Below are positions 46,384 to 56,350 of a stretch of DNA of 64,000 nucleotides, in pieces (within the stretch, counting starts at the first letter, position 1; each line of letters starts with the position of its first letter). Below the pieces are notes generated by a model, which saw only the letters and a list, made by a program, of their open reading frames with translations, had not been told where the DNA came from and ran no database searches. The stretch spans positions 1-64,000 of the forward strand of contig REEO01000028.1 in assembly GCA_007695035.1 (NCBI GenBank), written 5' to 3'. The DNA is from Saprospirales bacterium (GTDB taxonomy: Bacteria; Bacteroidota; Bacteroidia; Chitinophagales; Saprospiraceae). The translations under genes and the position numbers were made by a program.

Positions 46384-47424
46384 TCAGCGCATAATCCGCT
46401 GTTGATTGAGCCAGTTTTGAAACTTCCGGGCGTTTCGCAGGTGTTCATTCAAAGTTCTGGAAAAAGCGTGCTGACGGCTGTTGCCGGGCTTGGCGCAAAA
46501 GTAATAGTAATTGTGCTCTTCCGGGTTTAAAACGGCGTCAATGGCGGCGATGGGAGGAATGGAAATGGGCCCCGGTGGCAGTCCGGTGTGCTTGTAAGTG
46601 TTGTAGGGGGAGTCAACCTCCAGGTCCCTGTTCAGCACCCTGCGCACTTCTGGGTTTCCGAGAGCAAATACAACTGTGGGGTCTGCTTGTAGGGGCCAGT
46701 TGGATTCCAGTCTATTGAGATAGACCCCGGCGATTTTTGGCATTTCCGGCACGTAATTGGTCTCCCGATCGACAATACTGGCCAATATGATGACCTCTTC
46801 GCGGCTTAGCCCCAGCTTTTCTGCTTTCTGCTCCCGATCATTTTGGTTCCAAAACTGCTCGTACTCCCTGAGCAGCCTCGATATCAGAGCCTTAGGGTCA
46901 GAGTTCCACCACATTTTGTAGGTGTTGGGGATGATTCGGTTTTTCAATCCCGTCGGATCGATCCCAAAGTCCTCAATAAGGGCTTGCGAAAAGATGTATT
47001 GAGAGATGGCCTGGGAGTCCGCTTCTATATTGGTGGCCGCACGTTTAGTTACCAGTCCGAGGTCCCTGGCTGAAGGAATTACCACATTGACAGCATCCTG
47101 CTCGCCAGACCTGAGTTTTTGGACGATTTGACGGTTGGTCAACCCCTCACGGATAATATAGCGACCTGGAATGATTCTGCTGCCCGTATAGTTCATGCGA
47201 TCTGCCACCCATTCAAATCCGGTAAGGTTGTTGAGGCAACCGGCTTCCTCAAATTCCTTTTTGATGTCCTGAAATTCAGCCTCTGTATGTATGAAAATTT
47301 CACACTCTGCCACTGAATTGGGTGAGTAGATATATTTGTAGTACCTGAGTGCAAATACTGATGCAGTAGTCAGCACCGCAAGCAAAATAATGCCGGCAAT
47401 TATGTATATTTTTCTGAACTTCAT
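46384..47424 (-). CDS. mltG: endolytic transglycosylase MltG
   Basis: MltG cuts newly made glycan strands and ends peptidoglycan polymerisation at the cytoplasmic membrane. The 346-residue protein has one N-terminal membrane span (about 7-27), a LysM-like part (PGRYIIREGLTNRQIVQKLRSG) and the YceG domain, with catalytic Glu221 in LASIVDRETNYVPEMPKIAGVYLNRL and WPLQADPTVVFALG further on. All family hallmarks are intact. The operon runs mltG to tilS. Confidence 0.95.
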   Translation of the reverse strand: MKFRKIYIIAGIILLAVLTTASVFALRYYKYIYSPNSVAECEIFIHTEAEFQDIKKEFEEAGCLNNLTGFEWVADRMNYTGSRIIPGRYIIREGLTNRQIVQKLRSGEQDAVNVVIPSARDLGLVTKRAATNIEADSQAISQYIFSQALIEDFGIDPTGLKNRIIPNTYKMWWNSDPKALISRLLREYEQFWNQNDREQKAEKLGLSREEVIILASIVDRETNYVPEMPKIAGVYLNRLESNWPLQADPTVVFALGNPEVRRVLNRDLEVDSPYNTYKHTGLPPGPISIPPIAAIDAVLNPEEHNYYYFCAKPGNSRQHAFSRTLNEHLRNARKFQNWLNQQRIMR

Positions 47425-47545
47425 TGTTGATTATTATCCAAAGTAATATCGTTGCAGCGGTTCACTATCATCATTCTCCGGCTTGCTTCGATTTTACTAT
47501 TTCCAACAACTGTTAATCATTTTCATTAAAAGCACCGACTCTGGG

Positions 47546-48361
47546 TCAGTAACTCTCTTTTTCATTGGGGAAATCTGTGCTTCTCACATCTTTAACGTAG
47601 CGCTGCACGGCATCTTTCATGTCGTCGTACAACTGGAGGTAACGCCTCAAAAATCGAGGGTGAAATTCAGCAGTTATCCCCATCATGTCGTGGGTGACCA
47701 AAACCTGACCGTCCGTATCGGGTCCGGCTCCAATTCCGATGGTGGGAATATCTATGGATTCGCTCACTTCTTTTGCCAGGTCAGCGGGTATTTTTTCCAA
47801 AACCAGGCTGAAGCAACCCGTTTCGGTCAGCAATTTTGCATCGTCTATAAGTTTGCGCGCTTCCGCATCTTGCTTGGCCCGCACTGTATAGGTTCCGAAT
47901 TTGTATATGGATTGGGGCATAAGTCCGAGGTGTCCCATCACGGGGACTCCGGCAGACAGTATCCGCTTAACCGACTCTATGACCTCGCTGCCGCCTTCCA
48001 ATTTGACTCCGTGGGCCCCGGATTCTTTCATTATGCGGATGGCCGAGGCGAGTGCCAGACTTGAATTCCCCTGGTAGGTTCCAAAGGGAAGGTCCACCAC
48101 CACAAAAGACCGCTTTACGCCCCTGACCACGGAGGATGCGTGGTATATCATCTGATCCAGTGTGATGGGTAGTGTAGTTTCGTGTCCCGCCATTACATTG
48201 GAGGCCGAGTCGCCAACCAGGATTACGTCGATTCCGGCATCGTCAATGATTCTGGCCATGGAATAGTCGTAGGCAGTGAGCATGGCAATTTTCTCACCGG
48301 CCACCTTCATTTCGTACAGCGTGCGGGTAGTAACCCTTTTCACATTTTTTATTACAGACAT
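47546..48361 (-). CDS. panB: 3-methyl-2-oxobutanoate hydroxymethyltransferase
   Basis: PanB makes ketopantoate from alpha-ketoisovalerate and methylenetetrahydrofolate, the first step to pantothenate. The 271-residue protein has [49 protein letters not shown] with metal-binding Asp residues, [16 protein letters not shown] and [10 protein letters not shown], and the closing [21 protein letters not shown]. The folate donor links it to folE and folP elsewhere in the window, and the product route leads to coaX substrate pantothenate. It follows cutA after 26 bases. Confidence 0.96.
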   Translation of the reverse strand: MSVIKNVKRVTTRTLYEMKVAGEKIAMLTAYDYSMARIIDDAGIDVILVGDSASNVMAGHETTLPITLDQMIYHASSVVRGVKRSFVVVDLPFGTYQGNSSLALASAIRIMKESGAHGVKLEGGSEVIESVKRILSAGVPVMGHLGLMPQSIYKFGTYTVRAKQDAEARKLIDDAKLLTETGCFSLVLEKIPADLAKEVSESIDIPTIGIGAGPDTDGQVLVTHDMMGITAEFHPRFLRRYLQLYDDMKDAVQRYVKDVRSTDFPNEKESY

Positions 48362-48387
48362 TAAAGCGGTTTTATTTCAGCGCAAAA

Positions 48388-48708
48388 TTAAAGCTTTATA
48401 TTGGATTCTACCCATCCCCGATAGGCGGCATTTGCACGCACTGTCCAACTCAATATACAGGGCACATCGTAGGGGTGTATTTTTTCCATTTCAGCCCTGA
48501 AACGGTCTTCCAGTTCAGGCAGGGTTTTGAACAGGGCTGTGAATTCACCTTCCTTTTCAAATCGCCCCTCCCAAATGAAACAACTTTTAATCGGCATTAC
48601 ATTGACACATGCTGCGTGACCTGCCTCCACCAACTGGCTACCGGTGTCCAGTGCGGATTTCTCATCGGCAAAGGTGACGTAGAATATCAGAACATCATTA
48701 TTTTTCAT
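48388..48708 (-). CDS. cutA: CutA1 divalent-ion tolerance protein
   Basis: The 106-residue protein has the ferredoxin-like CutA1 fold pattern: VLIFYVTFADEKSALDTGSQLVEAGHAACVNVMPIKSCFIWEGRFEKEGEFTALFKT, then HPYDVPCILSW and the end ANAAYRGWVESNI. It forms trimers in known cases. The name comes from copper tolerance in E. coli, but the actual role is unclear. It is the first gene of a probable cutA-panB unit. Confidence 0.94.
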   Translation of the reverse strand: MKNNDVLIFYVTFADEKSALDTGSQLVEAGHAACVNVMPIKSCFIWEGRFEKEGEFTALFKTLPELEDRFRAEMEKIHPYDVPCILSWTVRANAAYRGWVESNIKL

Positions 48709-48762
48709 ACCAACTCCTCAGCTTCTTTGCCGCAAAGTAAACAAGCATTGGGGGATAAACAT

Positions 48763-48770
48763 TACATTTG
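48763..48770 (+). promoter_or_regulatory. -7 box of the 3-hydroxybutyryl-CoA dehydrogenase gene
   Basis: TACATTTG followed by CG, same as the mdh box, 32 bases before the start codon. Confidence 0.55.
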
Positions 48771-48802
48771 CGTAACTATTTCAAACAAAAATTACAATTA
48801 AA

Positions 48803-49690
48803 ATGCAGGATGTAGCTGTTATTGGAGCAGGAACGATGGGCAACGGCATAGCCCATGTTTTTGCCATGAAAAACTTTAATGTAGTGCTGATCGATATCAA
48901 TCAGGATGCTTTGGATAAGGCGATTGCCACCATTGATAAAAACCTGGAGCGGATGGTTTCTAAGGAGAAAATCACTGCCGACCAGAAAAGTGCCGCCCTG
49001 AAAAATATTTCTACCCAGACCGACATGAAGAGCGGTGTTCAAAAGGCAGACCTGGTAGTTGAAGCTGCTACAGAAAATATTGGACTGAAGTTTAAGATTT
49101 TTGAGGAACTGGATAAACATGCTCCGGAATCCTGTTTACTCGCTACCAATACTTCCTCCATCTCCATAACCAAAATCGCGGCTGTTACTAACAGGGCGGA
49201 TAAGGTGATCGGAATGCACTTTATGAACCCTGTGCCAATTATGAAACTGGTGGAGGTAATTCGAGGATATTCCACATCTGATGAAGTGACCAATGCCGTG
49301 ACGGAAATTAGTAAAAAACTCGGTAAAATTCCCGTAGAGGTGAACGACTACCCGGGCTTTGTAGCCAACAGAATTCTTATGCCGATGATCAACGAGGCCA
49401 TCATTTCCCTACACGAAGGTGTAGCCGGTGTTGAAGAAATTGACTCGGTCATGAAACTCGGAATGGCCCATCCTATGGGACCGCTTCAACTGGCGGATTT
49501 CATCGGGCTGGATGTCTGCCACTCTATCCTCAATGTGATGTACGAAGGTTTTGGAAATCCAAAATATGCCCCCTCTCCACTATTGGTCAATATGGTAGAA
49601 GCCGGAAACCTCGGAATCAAGTCGGGAGTCGGGTTTTACGACTACAGCAACGGCCCTCGGAATGCTGTTGTAGCGGACAATTTTAAGTGA
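48803..49690 (+). CDS. 3-hydroxybutyryl-CoA dehydrogenase
   Basis: The enzyme interconverts acetoacetyl-CoA and 3-hydroxybutyryl-CoA with NAD(P), in butyrate-type or beta-oxidation metabolism. The 295-residue length fits single-function enzymes of the HbdA/FadB2 group. The Rossmann motif GAGTMGNGIAH is at 8-18, and the catalytic His lies in GMHFMNPVPIMKLVEVI with Glu in the same segment; the C-terminal domain begins PGFVANRILMPMINEAI. It is divergent from cutA. Which pathway it serves is unknown; the FadD-type gene is 5.5 kb upstream. Confidence 0.93.
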   Translation: MQDVAVIGAGTMGNGIAHVFAMKNFNVVLIDINQDALDKAIATIDKNLERMVSKEKITADQKSAALKNISTQTDMKSGVQKADLVVEAATENIGLKFKIFEELDKHAPESCLLATNTSSISITKIAAVTNRADKVIGMHFMNPVPIMKLVEVIRGYSTSDEVTNAVTEISKKLGKIPVEVNDYPGFVANRILMPMINEAIISLHEGVAGVEEIDSVMKLGMAHPMGPLQLADFIGLDVCHSILNVMYEGFGNPKYAPSPLLVNMVEAGNLGIKSGVGFYDYSNGPRNAVVADNFK

Positions 49691-49738
49691 GAAGTTGTCA
49701 GGAATCCTGCTGATAGTAGTATGAACAATGGGTGATTT

Positions 49739-49763
49739 AATTACGAATTACGAATTACGAATT
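49739..49763. repeat. short tandem repeat ATTACGAA x3
   Basis: Three contiguous 8-base ATTACGAA units. Such a repeat can change copy number by slippage. Its setting is non-coding. Confidence 0.7.
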
Positions 49764-49794
49764 GGGGGTTTGGGCGATAATTCTGAAATTTTGG

Positions 49795-49830
49795 CATGAG
49801 GGAGGAATCCCGGGAAATTCCTCAGCGTGG
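49795..49830. repeat. dispersed palindromic repeat, family B, copy 4 (worn)
   Basis: CATGAGG, then hairpin GAGGAAT...ATTCCTC (49802-49823) with loop CCCGGGAA. It keeps the CATGAG start and position of the first hairpin in the family but has other bases in the stem. Confidence 0.4.
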
Positions 49831-49853
49831 ATTTTTGGCGAATTCCGGTGTTT

Positions 49854-49910
49854 TAATTGACAGTTGACCCCCAAAGTATAGGGGGGCAGGCTAGTTGACA
49901 ATGGACAGTT
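49854..49910. repeat. dispersed repeat, family A, copy 4
   Basis: TAATTGACAGTTGA, hairpin core ACCCCCAAAGTATAGGGGGG, then CAGGCTAGTTGACAATGGACAG. The tail CAGGCTAGTTGACAAT is identical to that of the copies near 63536. Confidence 0.6.
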
Positions 49911-50031
49911 TATAATTATTCAGAGACTTCTCAAAATACCATTCATTTTGTCAACAATTAATCATCGCAGGGTAGTATTACTCAGCTTACATTATGTGAT
50001 ATTATCGAAAAACATAATGGATATTATATTA

Positions 50032-50045
50032 TTTAGGAGCTGTAT
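50032..50045 (+). promoter_or_regulatory. unusual Shine-Dalgarno sequence before folP
   Basis: TAGGAGCTGTAT precedes the ATG at 50046, so AGGAG stands 6-7 bases from the start. Most genes in the window lack such a site, which is normal for this phylum. Confidence 0.5.
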
Positions 50046-50927
50046 ATGACATTTGAAACCAAATTAAAGATGTCGGAAGGAATAAGGCCGGTTCAAACTA
50101 CCCTCAATTGCAGGGGCAGGTTGTTGGATTTAAAGCGCCCGGTGGTTATGGCAATCATCAATCTCAGTCCTGATTCTTTTTACCACAGCCTGGATTTCAA
50201 GCGAACGGATGAAGTGTTGAAACACGCGGAAAAAGCAGTGAAGGAGGGGGCTGCAATACTAGATCTGGGCGGACTATCAACGCGACCCGGTAGTCGTCAG
50301 ATACCTGTTGAGGAAGAGTGGAACAGGCTGGAAGAACCACTTCGGGCCATTGGAAGGGAATACGGGGCGGATATTTTTATCTCTGTAGATACCTACAGGG
50401 CCGAGGTGGCGAAAAGGGCAATTCATTGCGGGGCCGATGTTGTCAATGATATAAGCGGGGGGCTCTTTGATCCACTAATTTGGGAGGTGGTTTCTGAGGA
50501 AAGAGTCCCTTATGTATTGATGCACAACAAAGCCAAACCCGAAGTGATGGTCCGACACGCCCATTACGATGACCTGATGGCCGAGGTTTATGCGTTTTTT
50601 ACGAACCGCCTCCATTTGTTAAGGGAAAAGGGGGTGAAGGACATTGTCATCGATCCGGGATTTGGTTTTTCGAAAACCATACAGCACAATTTTGAATTGC
50701 TCAAGAAGGTTGAGACTTTTTTAACGCTCAACTGCCCAATGATGGTTGGTATTTCTCGCAAGACGTTTATGTACAAAACGCTGGGTGCCGAGCCGGAGGA
50801 TGTCCTGGCGGTCAACACAGCCCTTCATTTTAAGGCACTTGAATCCGGTGCATCGATTTTGAGGGTGCACGATGTAAAGGAAGCTGTCCAGTGTATAAGG
50901 ATTTTTGAGGCTTATCAAAATGCTTGA
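50046..50927 (+). CDS. folP: dihydropteroate synthase
   Basis: FolP joins p-aminobenzoate to the pterin in folate synthesis and is the sulfonamide target. The 293-residue protein has PVVMAIINLSPDSFYHS (variant of the NxTPDSF motif: NLSPDSF), GAAILDLGGLSTRPGS, ISVDTYRAEVA, ADVVNDISGG, VLMHNKA, KDIVIDPGFGFSKT and MVGISRKTF. The NLSPDSF variant is a Ser in place of Thr, common in Bacteroidota. The start is set by an AGGAG site. Folate genes folE and panB (a folate user) are elsewhere in the window. Confidence 0.96.
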   Translation: MTFETKLKMSEGIRPVQTTLNCRGRLLDLKRPVVMAIINLSPDSFYHSLDFKRTDEVLKHAEKAVKEGAAILDLGGLSTRPGSRQIPVEEEWNRLEEPLRAIGREYGADIFISVDTYRAEVAKRAIHCGADVVNDISGGLFDPLIWEVVSEERVPYVLMHNKAKPEVMVRHAHYDDLMAEVYAFFTNRLHLLREKGVKDIVIDPGFGFSKTIQHNFELLKKVETFLTLNCPMMVGISRKTFMYKTLGAEPEDVLAVNTALHFKALESGASILRVHDVKEAVQCIRIFEAYQNA

Positions 50928-51136
50928 AACGGTCGAAGTTTTTCTATAAAAAAAGTCCCTTTAGATTGAGAAAATAAATTGGTTGCCCGGAATTATTTCA
51001 GTGGAATGTCTAAAGCAAGGGTGTAACATTTACTGTAGTATTTCGTACCAATTGTGGTGCATCGTCAATAGAATCGGTAAAATGACCGCCTGATTGAATT
51101 TATTGATGCTGCATTCGTTGTATATTTTGAGAAGCA

Positions 51137-54100
51137 ATGTCAAAAAACACCAGCAAAGAAAAGCAGCTTCCCATCAACGGGAGGAGAGTGCCCAGGTGGT
51201 TGAAAATCACCGGCCTGGCATTGCTATTGCTGGTTTTGGTAGTAGTTTCGCTTCGTATGCCCTTTGTGCAGCAGCCACTAGCTTCATGGGTGGCCAATTC
51301 AATGGCAAAAGACCTCGGTCTTGAGGTGACCGTCGGAAAAGTCAATTTCAACTTCATCAACCGACTCGAAATTGAGGATTTTTTAGTGCATTACCACGAT
51401 GGGGATACACTCCTTTACGCTGAAAAAATGTACGGTACAACCAAAAGGCCACTCACTTCGCTTTTCAGAAGAACGCTGGAGATAAATGATATTCGTTTGG
51501 ATGGAACACAACTCAATATAGTCACCGGACCCGACAGACCGGATAATATTTTTCAATACGCCGCAAAGCGAACCAGGGATAAAATACCCCTTCAGAGGGA
51601 GACCGAGCAATCGCGCATAGCATTCTCAATTGATGGGATTTCCGCATACAACACCAAAGTCTCTGTGGAAGATCAGTTTCAGGGAACCAGACAGCGGATA
51701 TCCTCCGAGAAGCTCTTTATTGCTTTGAATGAGGTCAATCCTGCAGAGCAGCGTTTTTCGCTGAGTTCCGTGATTGCAGATGGGATCGATTTTGAGCTGT
51801 TGACTCCAGAGCCGGATTTTGAAAAAGACATACCGGAGGAGTTGGTACTGCGGTGGGAGAAACCTTTCCAAATATCCCAGGATATTGACCTTTCCGTGGA
51901 TTATTTTGAACTGCGAAACGGAAATTTTAGGGTGCGGAATAAATCTATCCCTGTTCTTCCAGCCAGTGACAAGCCCCGGTTCAATAGTCAAAAAATGGAT
52001 GTTACCGGCATTGAGCTTCAACTGACGGATCTCTCTCTGGACAGTACGGGGATTCACACTGTTCCAAATTTACTGGTTTTCAATATTGAGGACCAAATAA
52101 AGGTAATGGACTTTAATGCAGAGAGCCTTGCCCTTACTGATCAAAAAATGGAGCTTAGGGGATTGAGATTGCTCACCGAAAAGTCATTTATTGATGAGGA
52201 TATCCTCCTTGAGTATGCCAGTTTTGAGAGTTTTGGTGATTTTGCGGATGAAGTGCAGTTGAATACTAATTTTAATAGGACCGAGATACAATTATCTGAA
52301 GTACTGTACTTTATTCCCGACCTTGCCAATAATGAATTTTTCAAGAAAAACAGCCACAAATTATTCAGCCTGACCGGTAAATTTTCAGGAAATATCAATC
52401 AATTGCGGGGTGATGACATTCATATAGAAATTGGTGAATCCTTTGTGCTGGACGGCAATTTCTCTTCCCGTGACCTCACTCATTCGGGCAGTGAATTGTT
52501 GAGATTGCAGATTAGCGAGTTGAAAACCAGCATGGAGGGTTTAAGAGATATGGTGCCCGGGTTTGATGCCCCTGATAATTTTTACAAACTTGGAAACCTC
52601 GAATTCACGGGCCGGTTTGACGGTTATTTCAGAGACTTTGTGGCGGAGGGTTTGCTAAAAACAGACCTCGGCTTGCTCAGGACCGACATGCGGCTGGACG
52701 TTTTGAATGGTGTAGAAAATGCGCTATACAGCGGAGTGATAGAGATAAAAGATTTCGACCTGGCCACCTGGACCGGCAACGCGGATTTCGGGCCCATGAC
52801 TTTGAACGCGGAAGTGGATGAGGGTATGGGCCTTACAAAGGACTATATCTATGCAGATCTGCGTGCTCAGATCGAGAATTTTTCTTTCCGCGGCTACGAC
52901 TACGCTAACCTGGTTATGGACGGATACATCACCAATACCTTTTTTGATGGATTCTTCAGCACAGAGGACCCTAATTTGGACTTCGAGTTGATCGGAGCTG
53001 TTTTTTATGGAGGCGATCGCTTCAGGATCAATGCCGATATCGATCTGCATAAGATGAATACCAAAGAACTGTATTTGACCGAACGGGAGTTTGAGTTGAG
53101 CGGTGCGTTTTCTGCTGACATAACCCAATTGAATCTGAAATACCCCGAGGGTTCTTTATTTGTTAATGATTTTGCCATCACAGTACCGGACAGCATGCAC
53201 ACCGAAATAAATGAATTGTCCGCGGTAGCGACTGTGACAGCTGACAGCCTGAAAAACTTTAATGTTGAATCAGATATACTGAACCTGGAGTTGGACGGTA
53301 TCTATTTTCTCGAGGACTTTAATGCATTGTTTAGAAATTACGCACTTAAAAATTTCAGCTATGCACCCCTTTTATTTGGATCAGATACCATAGAGCGAGT
53401 AACGAATGCAAATTTTACCTATGAGTTTGAAATTGTGGATTCCAGGGCCTTGACCTGGCTTTTTGCTCCTGAGTTGGATACTTTAAGAGACAGCAGAATA
53501 TGGGGGGAAGTAAACTCTGGTGAAGAATTGTACCGATTAGAGTTTTCTTTACCTGAGGTCCGGTTGGGTGATTCCGGTGCAGAGACATTTTACGGATTGG
53601 TTGATTTTAACGGCCCCATTGGAAATGCAGTGATAACTTCCGAAAAACTTGATCTTGGCAATATTAGAGAAATTAACCCCACCACCTTTTTTCTTGATTT
53701 TGGACCCGATACCATTGGATTTGCCTTAAATACTTCTGAATACGGAACAGTTGTTGATCGAATGCAAATAGAAGGCAGGAGTTTTATGCTTAATGATTAC
53801 TGGGCCTTTAGGTTTTCCGATAGCCAACTAACTCTTTTTGGTGACGATTGGAGTGTACAGGATCGAAATCAGTTGATAGTGGGTCAGGAGTTTTTCCAAA
53901 CGCAAAACCTCGCTTTTTCAAGTGAGGAGAAAAGACTGGAAATAAAAAGTATCAATGACCGGGGGGTAAACTTGAGTGTCAGTGGTGTAAATATTGACCT
54001 GGTAAACGATTTGATCGATGATTCCCGATACCTGCTGAGCGGTGACCTCAATGCAGAATTGGAGGTGGCGAATATTTTTGACGTAGATGCACTGGCAGCA

Positions 54101-56035
54101 GATTTGTTGGTTAGCGACCTGATTTTTCAGGGCATAGAATACGGAGACCTGAATTTAACCGCCGGTTTGCAAACCGGACCACATCCACTCAAACTGGATT
54201 TTGAAACCTCACATCCTGATCGAAGGCTCAGCGGTGGAGGAGCTGTATTTTTGAACCAGGATGAGGTGCCTGAAGACAGCTATCTTGTGGACCTAAACCT
54301 CGGGATTGAGTCCTTCCCAATGATGATCTTTCAAAATATTATCGAAGATGGTGTGAGCGGTACTACCGGCACATTTGATGGAGAGTTATCAATTACGGGC
54401 AACAATCTCAGCCACCTCAATACCGACGGCCACGCCTACATTTTCAATTCATCCACCAGGGTCGAAATACTGGGGGTGACTTTCAATATAAACAATCAAC
54501 GAGTCAATATAACCGGGGATATGATTGATATGACCGGTGTTGAATTAACCGACCGCATGGGAAATAATGCCAGAATAAACGGGGGATTAATGCATAGAAA
54601 TTTCGGTGATATGGTCCTAAATACTGAAATAACCTCCGACCGAATTCTCGGACTTGATACAAGGCGGGAAGACAGTGACCTCTATTACGGGACTATTTTG
54701 GGACAGTTGGACGCTTCCTTCAGAGGGAGTTTTCAAAGACCGGAAATCAGAGTGACTGCGGTTAATGGCCCGGGAACGAAATTCAATATTCTAGTTGGGG
54801 AACATATAGAATCAGGCGAGCTTGATTTTATCAGTTTTGAAGAGGACCTGGTGGCGGAAGAGCGCTCCTTTTTCCGCGATGTGACAGGTGTGAACTTTCA
54901 GTTGGACATGACGGTCAATGAAGAAGCAGAAGTACAAATCATTTTTAATGAACAGACCGGAGATATTCTGCAGGGTAGGGGCAATGGTAATTTCCAGGTA
55001 AGTTTGACTAGAAACGGAGATTTCAACATCTTTGGAGACTATGACATCAGGGAGGGTAAATACCTCTTCGCGAATACTTTCGCTCTTTTGCAGATCAATA
55101 AGCCCTTCGATGTGCTCAGTGGCGGAAATATTCAATGGACGGGCGATCCCTTTGATGCGATAATCGATATAGAAGCCACTTATTCGGGCTTGAATGCTGC
55201 ACCATATGCTTTTATAGAGGATTATTTGCAAGGTGGATCTGTAAGTGCCGAAGTATTGGGAGAAGCCAGACAATCTACACCTGTGGACCTCAATATGTTG
55301 CTGCAGGGATACCTCAATAACCCCGAGATTAACTTCACCATCAACTTCCCCAACCTAACCGGTCAATTGCGCACCCTGACCGATCGAAAAATACTCGATC
55401 TGGAGGACAACCCCGACGAGATGAACCGTCAGGTTTTTGCCCTGGTGGTCATCGGTGGATTTTTGCCCTCCTCCTTCAACATAGAAACCTCCGTAGCGGC
55501 CATTACCAATACGGTTAACGAATGGCTAAGTACGCAGTTATCTCTCTATTTGTCCGATCTGCTCTCCAATGCCTTTGAGGATGTTGGATTTATCTCCGGG
55601 ATTGAAATGGACGTGGGATACGTTTTGCCCACAGGGGAGTTTGTTGAAGCAGGGCGGATCGACACAAGACAGAGCGAGGTGCGGGTTGGATTGCGACCCT
55701 CACTATTTGATGACCGTATTCAGTTGGATGTGGGTGGTAATTACGTCCGTGAGAGCTTCTTCTCCAACGAACCCTTCCTCGCACCTTACGGAACGGTGGA
55801 ATATTTTATCACCCCGGACCGCCGTTGGCGTCTTCGTATGACTACCAATTACGACTACGTGGCCGAGGGCAGGAGAAATCGACACAGCCTGGGTATCTCC
55901 TTCAGACGAGAGTTTGATACCATCGAGGAATTCATGCAGGGCATTCGCCTTTTTGGGAAAAGGGATCATGAGGAGCGAGCGACCAGAACCCCGGATGCCG
56001 GCAGAGAGGAGGAAGGACCCCTGTTGGAGGAATAA
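51137..56035 (+). CDS. TamB-like translocation/assembly module protein
   Basis: At 1632 residues this is the largest gene. A short basic N-terminus and one membrane span (about 21-40, WLKITGLALLLLVLVVVSLR) anchor it in the inner membrane. The long middle is made of repeated short strands (AsmA/TamB-type, many LxLxI-like pieces), which form a hydrophobic taco-like channel in known homologues. The C-terminal TamB (DUF490) domain, about 1160-1560, includes FLPSSFNIETSVAAITNTVNEWLSTQLSLYLSDLL. It bridges the periplasm and helps phospholipid transport or barrel-protein assembly. No TamA/Omp85 gene adjoins it. It is intact and well preserved. Confidence 0.92.
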   Translation: MSKNTSKEKQLPINGRRVPRWLKITGLALLLLVLVVVSLRMPFVQQPLASWVANSMAKDLGLEVTVGKVNFNFINRLEIEDFLVHYHDGDTLLYAEKMYGTTKRPLTSLFRRTLEINDIRLDGTQLNIVTGPDRPDNIFQYAAKRTRDKIPLQRETEQSRIAFSIDGISAYNTKVSVEDQFQGTRQRISSEKLFIALNEVNPAEQRFSLSSVIADGIDFELLTPEPDFEKDIPEELVLRWEKPFQISQDIDLSVDYFELRNGNFRVRNKSIPVLPASDKPRFNSQKMDVTGIELQLTDLSLDSTGIHTVPNLLVFNIEDQIKVMDFNAESLALTDQKMELRGLRLLTEKSFIDEDILLEYASFESFGDFADEVQLNTNFNRTEIQLSEVLYFIPDLANNEFFKKNSHKLFSLTGKFSGNINQLRGDDIHIEIGESFVLDGNFSSRDLTHSGSELLRLQISELKTSMEGLRDMVPGFDAPDNFYKLGNLEFTGRFDGYFRDFVAEGLLKTDLGLLRTDMRLDVLNGVENALYSGVIEIKDFDLATWTGNADFGPMTLNAEVDEGMGLTKDYIYADLRAQIENFSFRGYDYANLVMDGYITNTFFDGFFSTEDPNLDFELIGAVFYGGDRFRINADIDLHKMNTKELYLTEREFELSGAFSADITQLNLKYPEGSLFVNDFAITVPDSMHTEINELSAVATVTADSLKNFNVESDILNLELDGIYFLEDFNALFRNYALKNFSYAPLLFGSDTIERVTNANFTYEFEIVDSRALTWLFAPELDTLRDSRIWGEVNSGEELYRLEFSLPEVRLGDSGAETFYGLVDFNGPIGNAVITSEKLDLGNIREINPTTFFLDFGPDTIGFALNTSEYGTVVDRMQIEGRSFMLNDYWAFRFSDSQLTLFGDDWSVQDRNQLIVGQEFFQTQNLAFSSEEKRLEIKSINDRGVNLSVSGVNIDLVNDLIDDSRYLLSGDLNAELEVANIFDVDALAADLLVSDLIFQGIEYGDLNLTAGLQTGPHPLKLDFETSHPDRRLSGGGAVFLNQDEVPEDSYLVDLNLGIESFPMMIFQNIIEDGVSGTTGTFDGELSITGNNLSHLNTDGHAYIFNSSTRVEILGVTFNINNQRVNITGDMIDMTGVELTDRMGNNARINGGLMHRNFGDMVLNTEITSDRILGLDTRREDSDLYYGTILGQLDASFRGSFQRPEIRVTAVNGPGTKFNILVGEHIESGELDFISFEEDLVAEERSFFRDVTGVNFQLDMTVNEEAEVQIIFNEQTGDILQGRGNGNFQVSLTRNGDFNIFGDYDIREGKYLFANTFALLQINKPFDVLSGGNIQWTGDPFDAIIDIEATYSGLNAAPYAFIEDYLQGGSVSAEVLGEARQSTPVDLNMLLQGYLNNPEINFTINFPNLTGQLRTLTDRKILDLEDNPDEMNRQVFALVVIGGFLPSSFNIETSVAAITNTVNEWLSTQLSLYLSDLLSNAFEDVGFISGIEMDVGYVLPTGEFVEAGRIDTRQSEVRVGLRPSLFDDRIQLDVGGNYVRESFFSNEPFLAPYGTVEYFITPDRRWRLRMTTNYDYVAEGRRNRHSLGISFRREFDTIEEFMQGIRLFGKRDHEERATRTPDAGREEEGPLLEE

Positions 56036-56038
56036 TCA

Positions 56039-56124
56039 TTCAATTGACAATTGACAGTGGACCCCCAAAACTTTGGTGGAGGGACGAAGCCGCAAAGCAT
56101 TCAATTGACATCTGACAATGGGGG
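56039..56124. repeat. dispersed repeat, family A, copy 5
   Basis: TTCAATTGACAATTGACAGT, then ACCCCCAAAACTTTGGTGG, then GACGAAGCCGCAAAGCATTCAATTGACA and CTGACAATGGGGG. GCCGCAAAG also follows copy 6 near 63710. Confidence 0.55.
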
Positions 56125-56128
56125 AAAT

Positions 56129-56175
56129 ATCTGCAGATACGGACGGCTATGAGTATTTGTCCTACCCATAATCCC
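56129..56175. repeat. dispersed palindromic repeat, family B, copy 5 (right half)
   Basis: TATCTGCAGATACGGACGGCTATGAGTATTTGTCC and ACCCATAATCCC match the right half of copy 1 (TATCTGTTAGATACGCACGGCTG...). The first hairpin is missing. Confidence 0.5.
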
Positions 56176-56271
56176 ACCACCAAAATTCATTTCAATAACC
56201 GGTGGTGATCTGTTGGCGATTTTAAAATTTTAAACAATTATAAAATATTGGTTAACAATCTTTTGGGTTTG

Positions 56272-56307
56272 TCACAGAGGAACGGAGGGCACGGAGGGCA
56301 CGGAGGT
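56272..56307. repeat. GCACGGAGG tandem repeat
   Basis: CACAGAGGAACGGAGGGCACGGAGGGCACGGAGG: 2-3 units of 9 bases in a row. Such tracts recur in intergenic DNA of many Bacteroidota. Confidence 0.55.
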
Positions 56308-56324
56308 TCTAATACATCCTCAGA

Positions 56325-56350
56325 AATCAATAATCCTTCCGTATGGATAT
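56325..56350 (+). repeat. direct repeat, left unit
   Basis: AAATCAATAATCCTTCCG followed by TATGGATA; a near copy (AAATCAACAATCCTTCCG followed by AATTGATA) lies at 56641-56666. The pair may mark a local duplication. Confidence 0.4.

Larger units (their letters stand above)
49691..50045. other. repeat-rich gap between the dehydrogenase gene and folP
   Basis: The gap holds no gene. It contains a short tandem repeat (49739-49763), a family B copy (49795-49830), a family A copy (49854-49910), and an AT-rich folP leader ending in an AGGAG ribosome-binding sequence just before 50046. Confidence 0.5.

Noticed and set aside
49739-49763. CRISPR-like repeat
   Set aside because: The units are contiguous 8-mers without spacers; no cas genes exist in the window.
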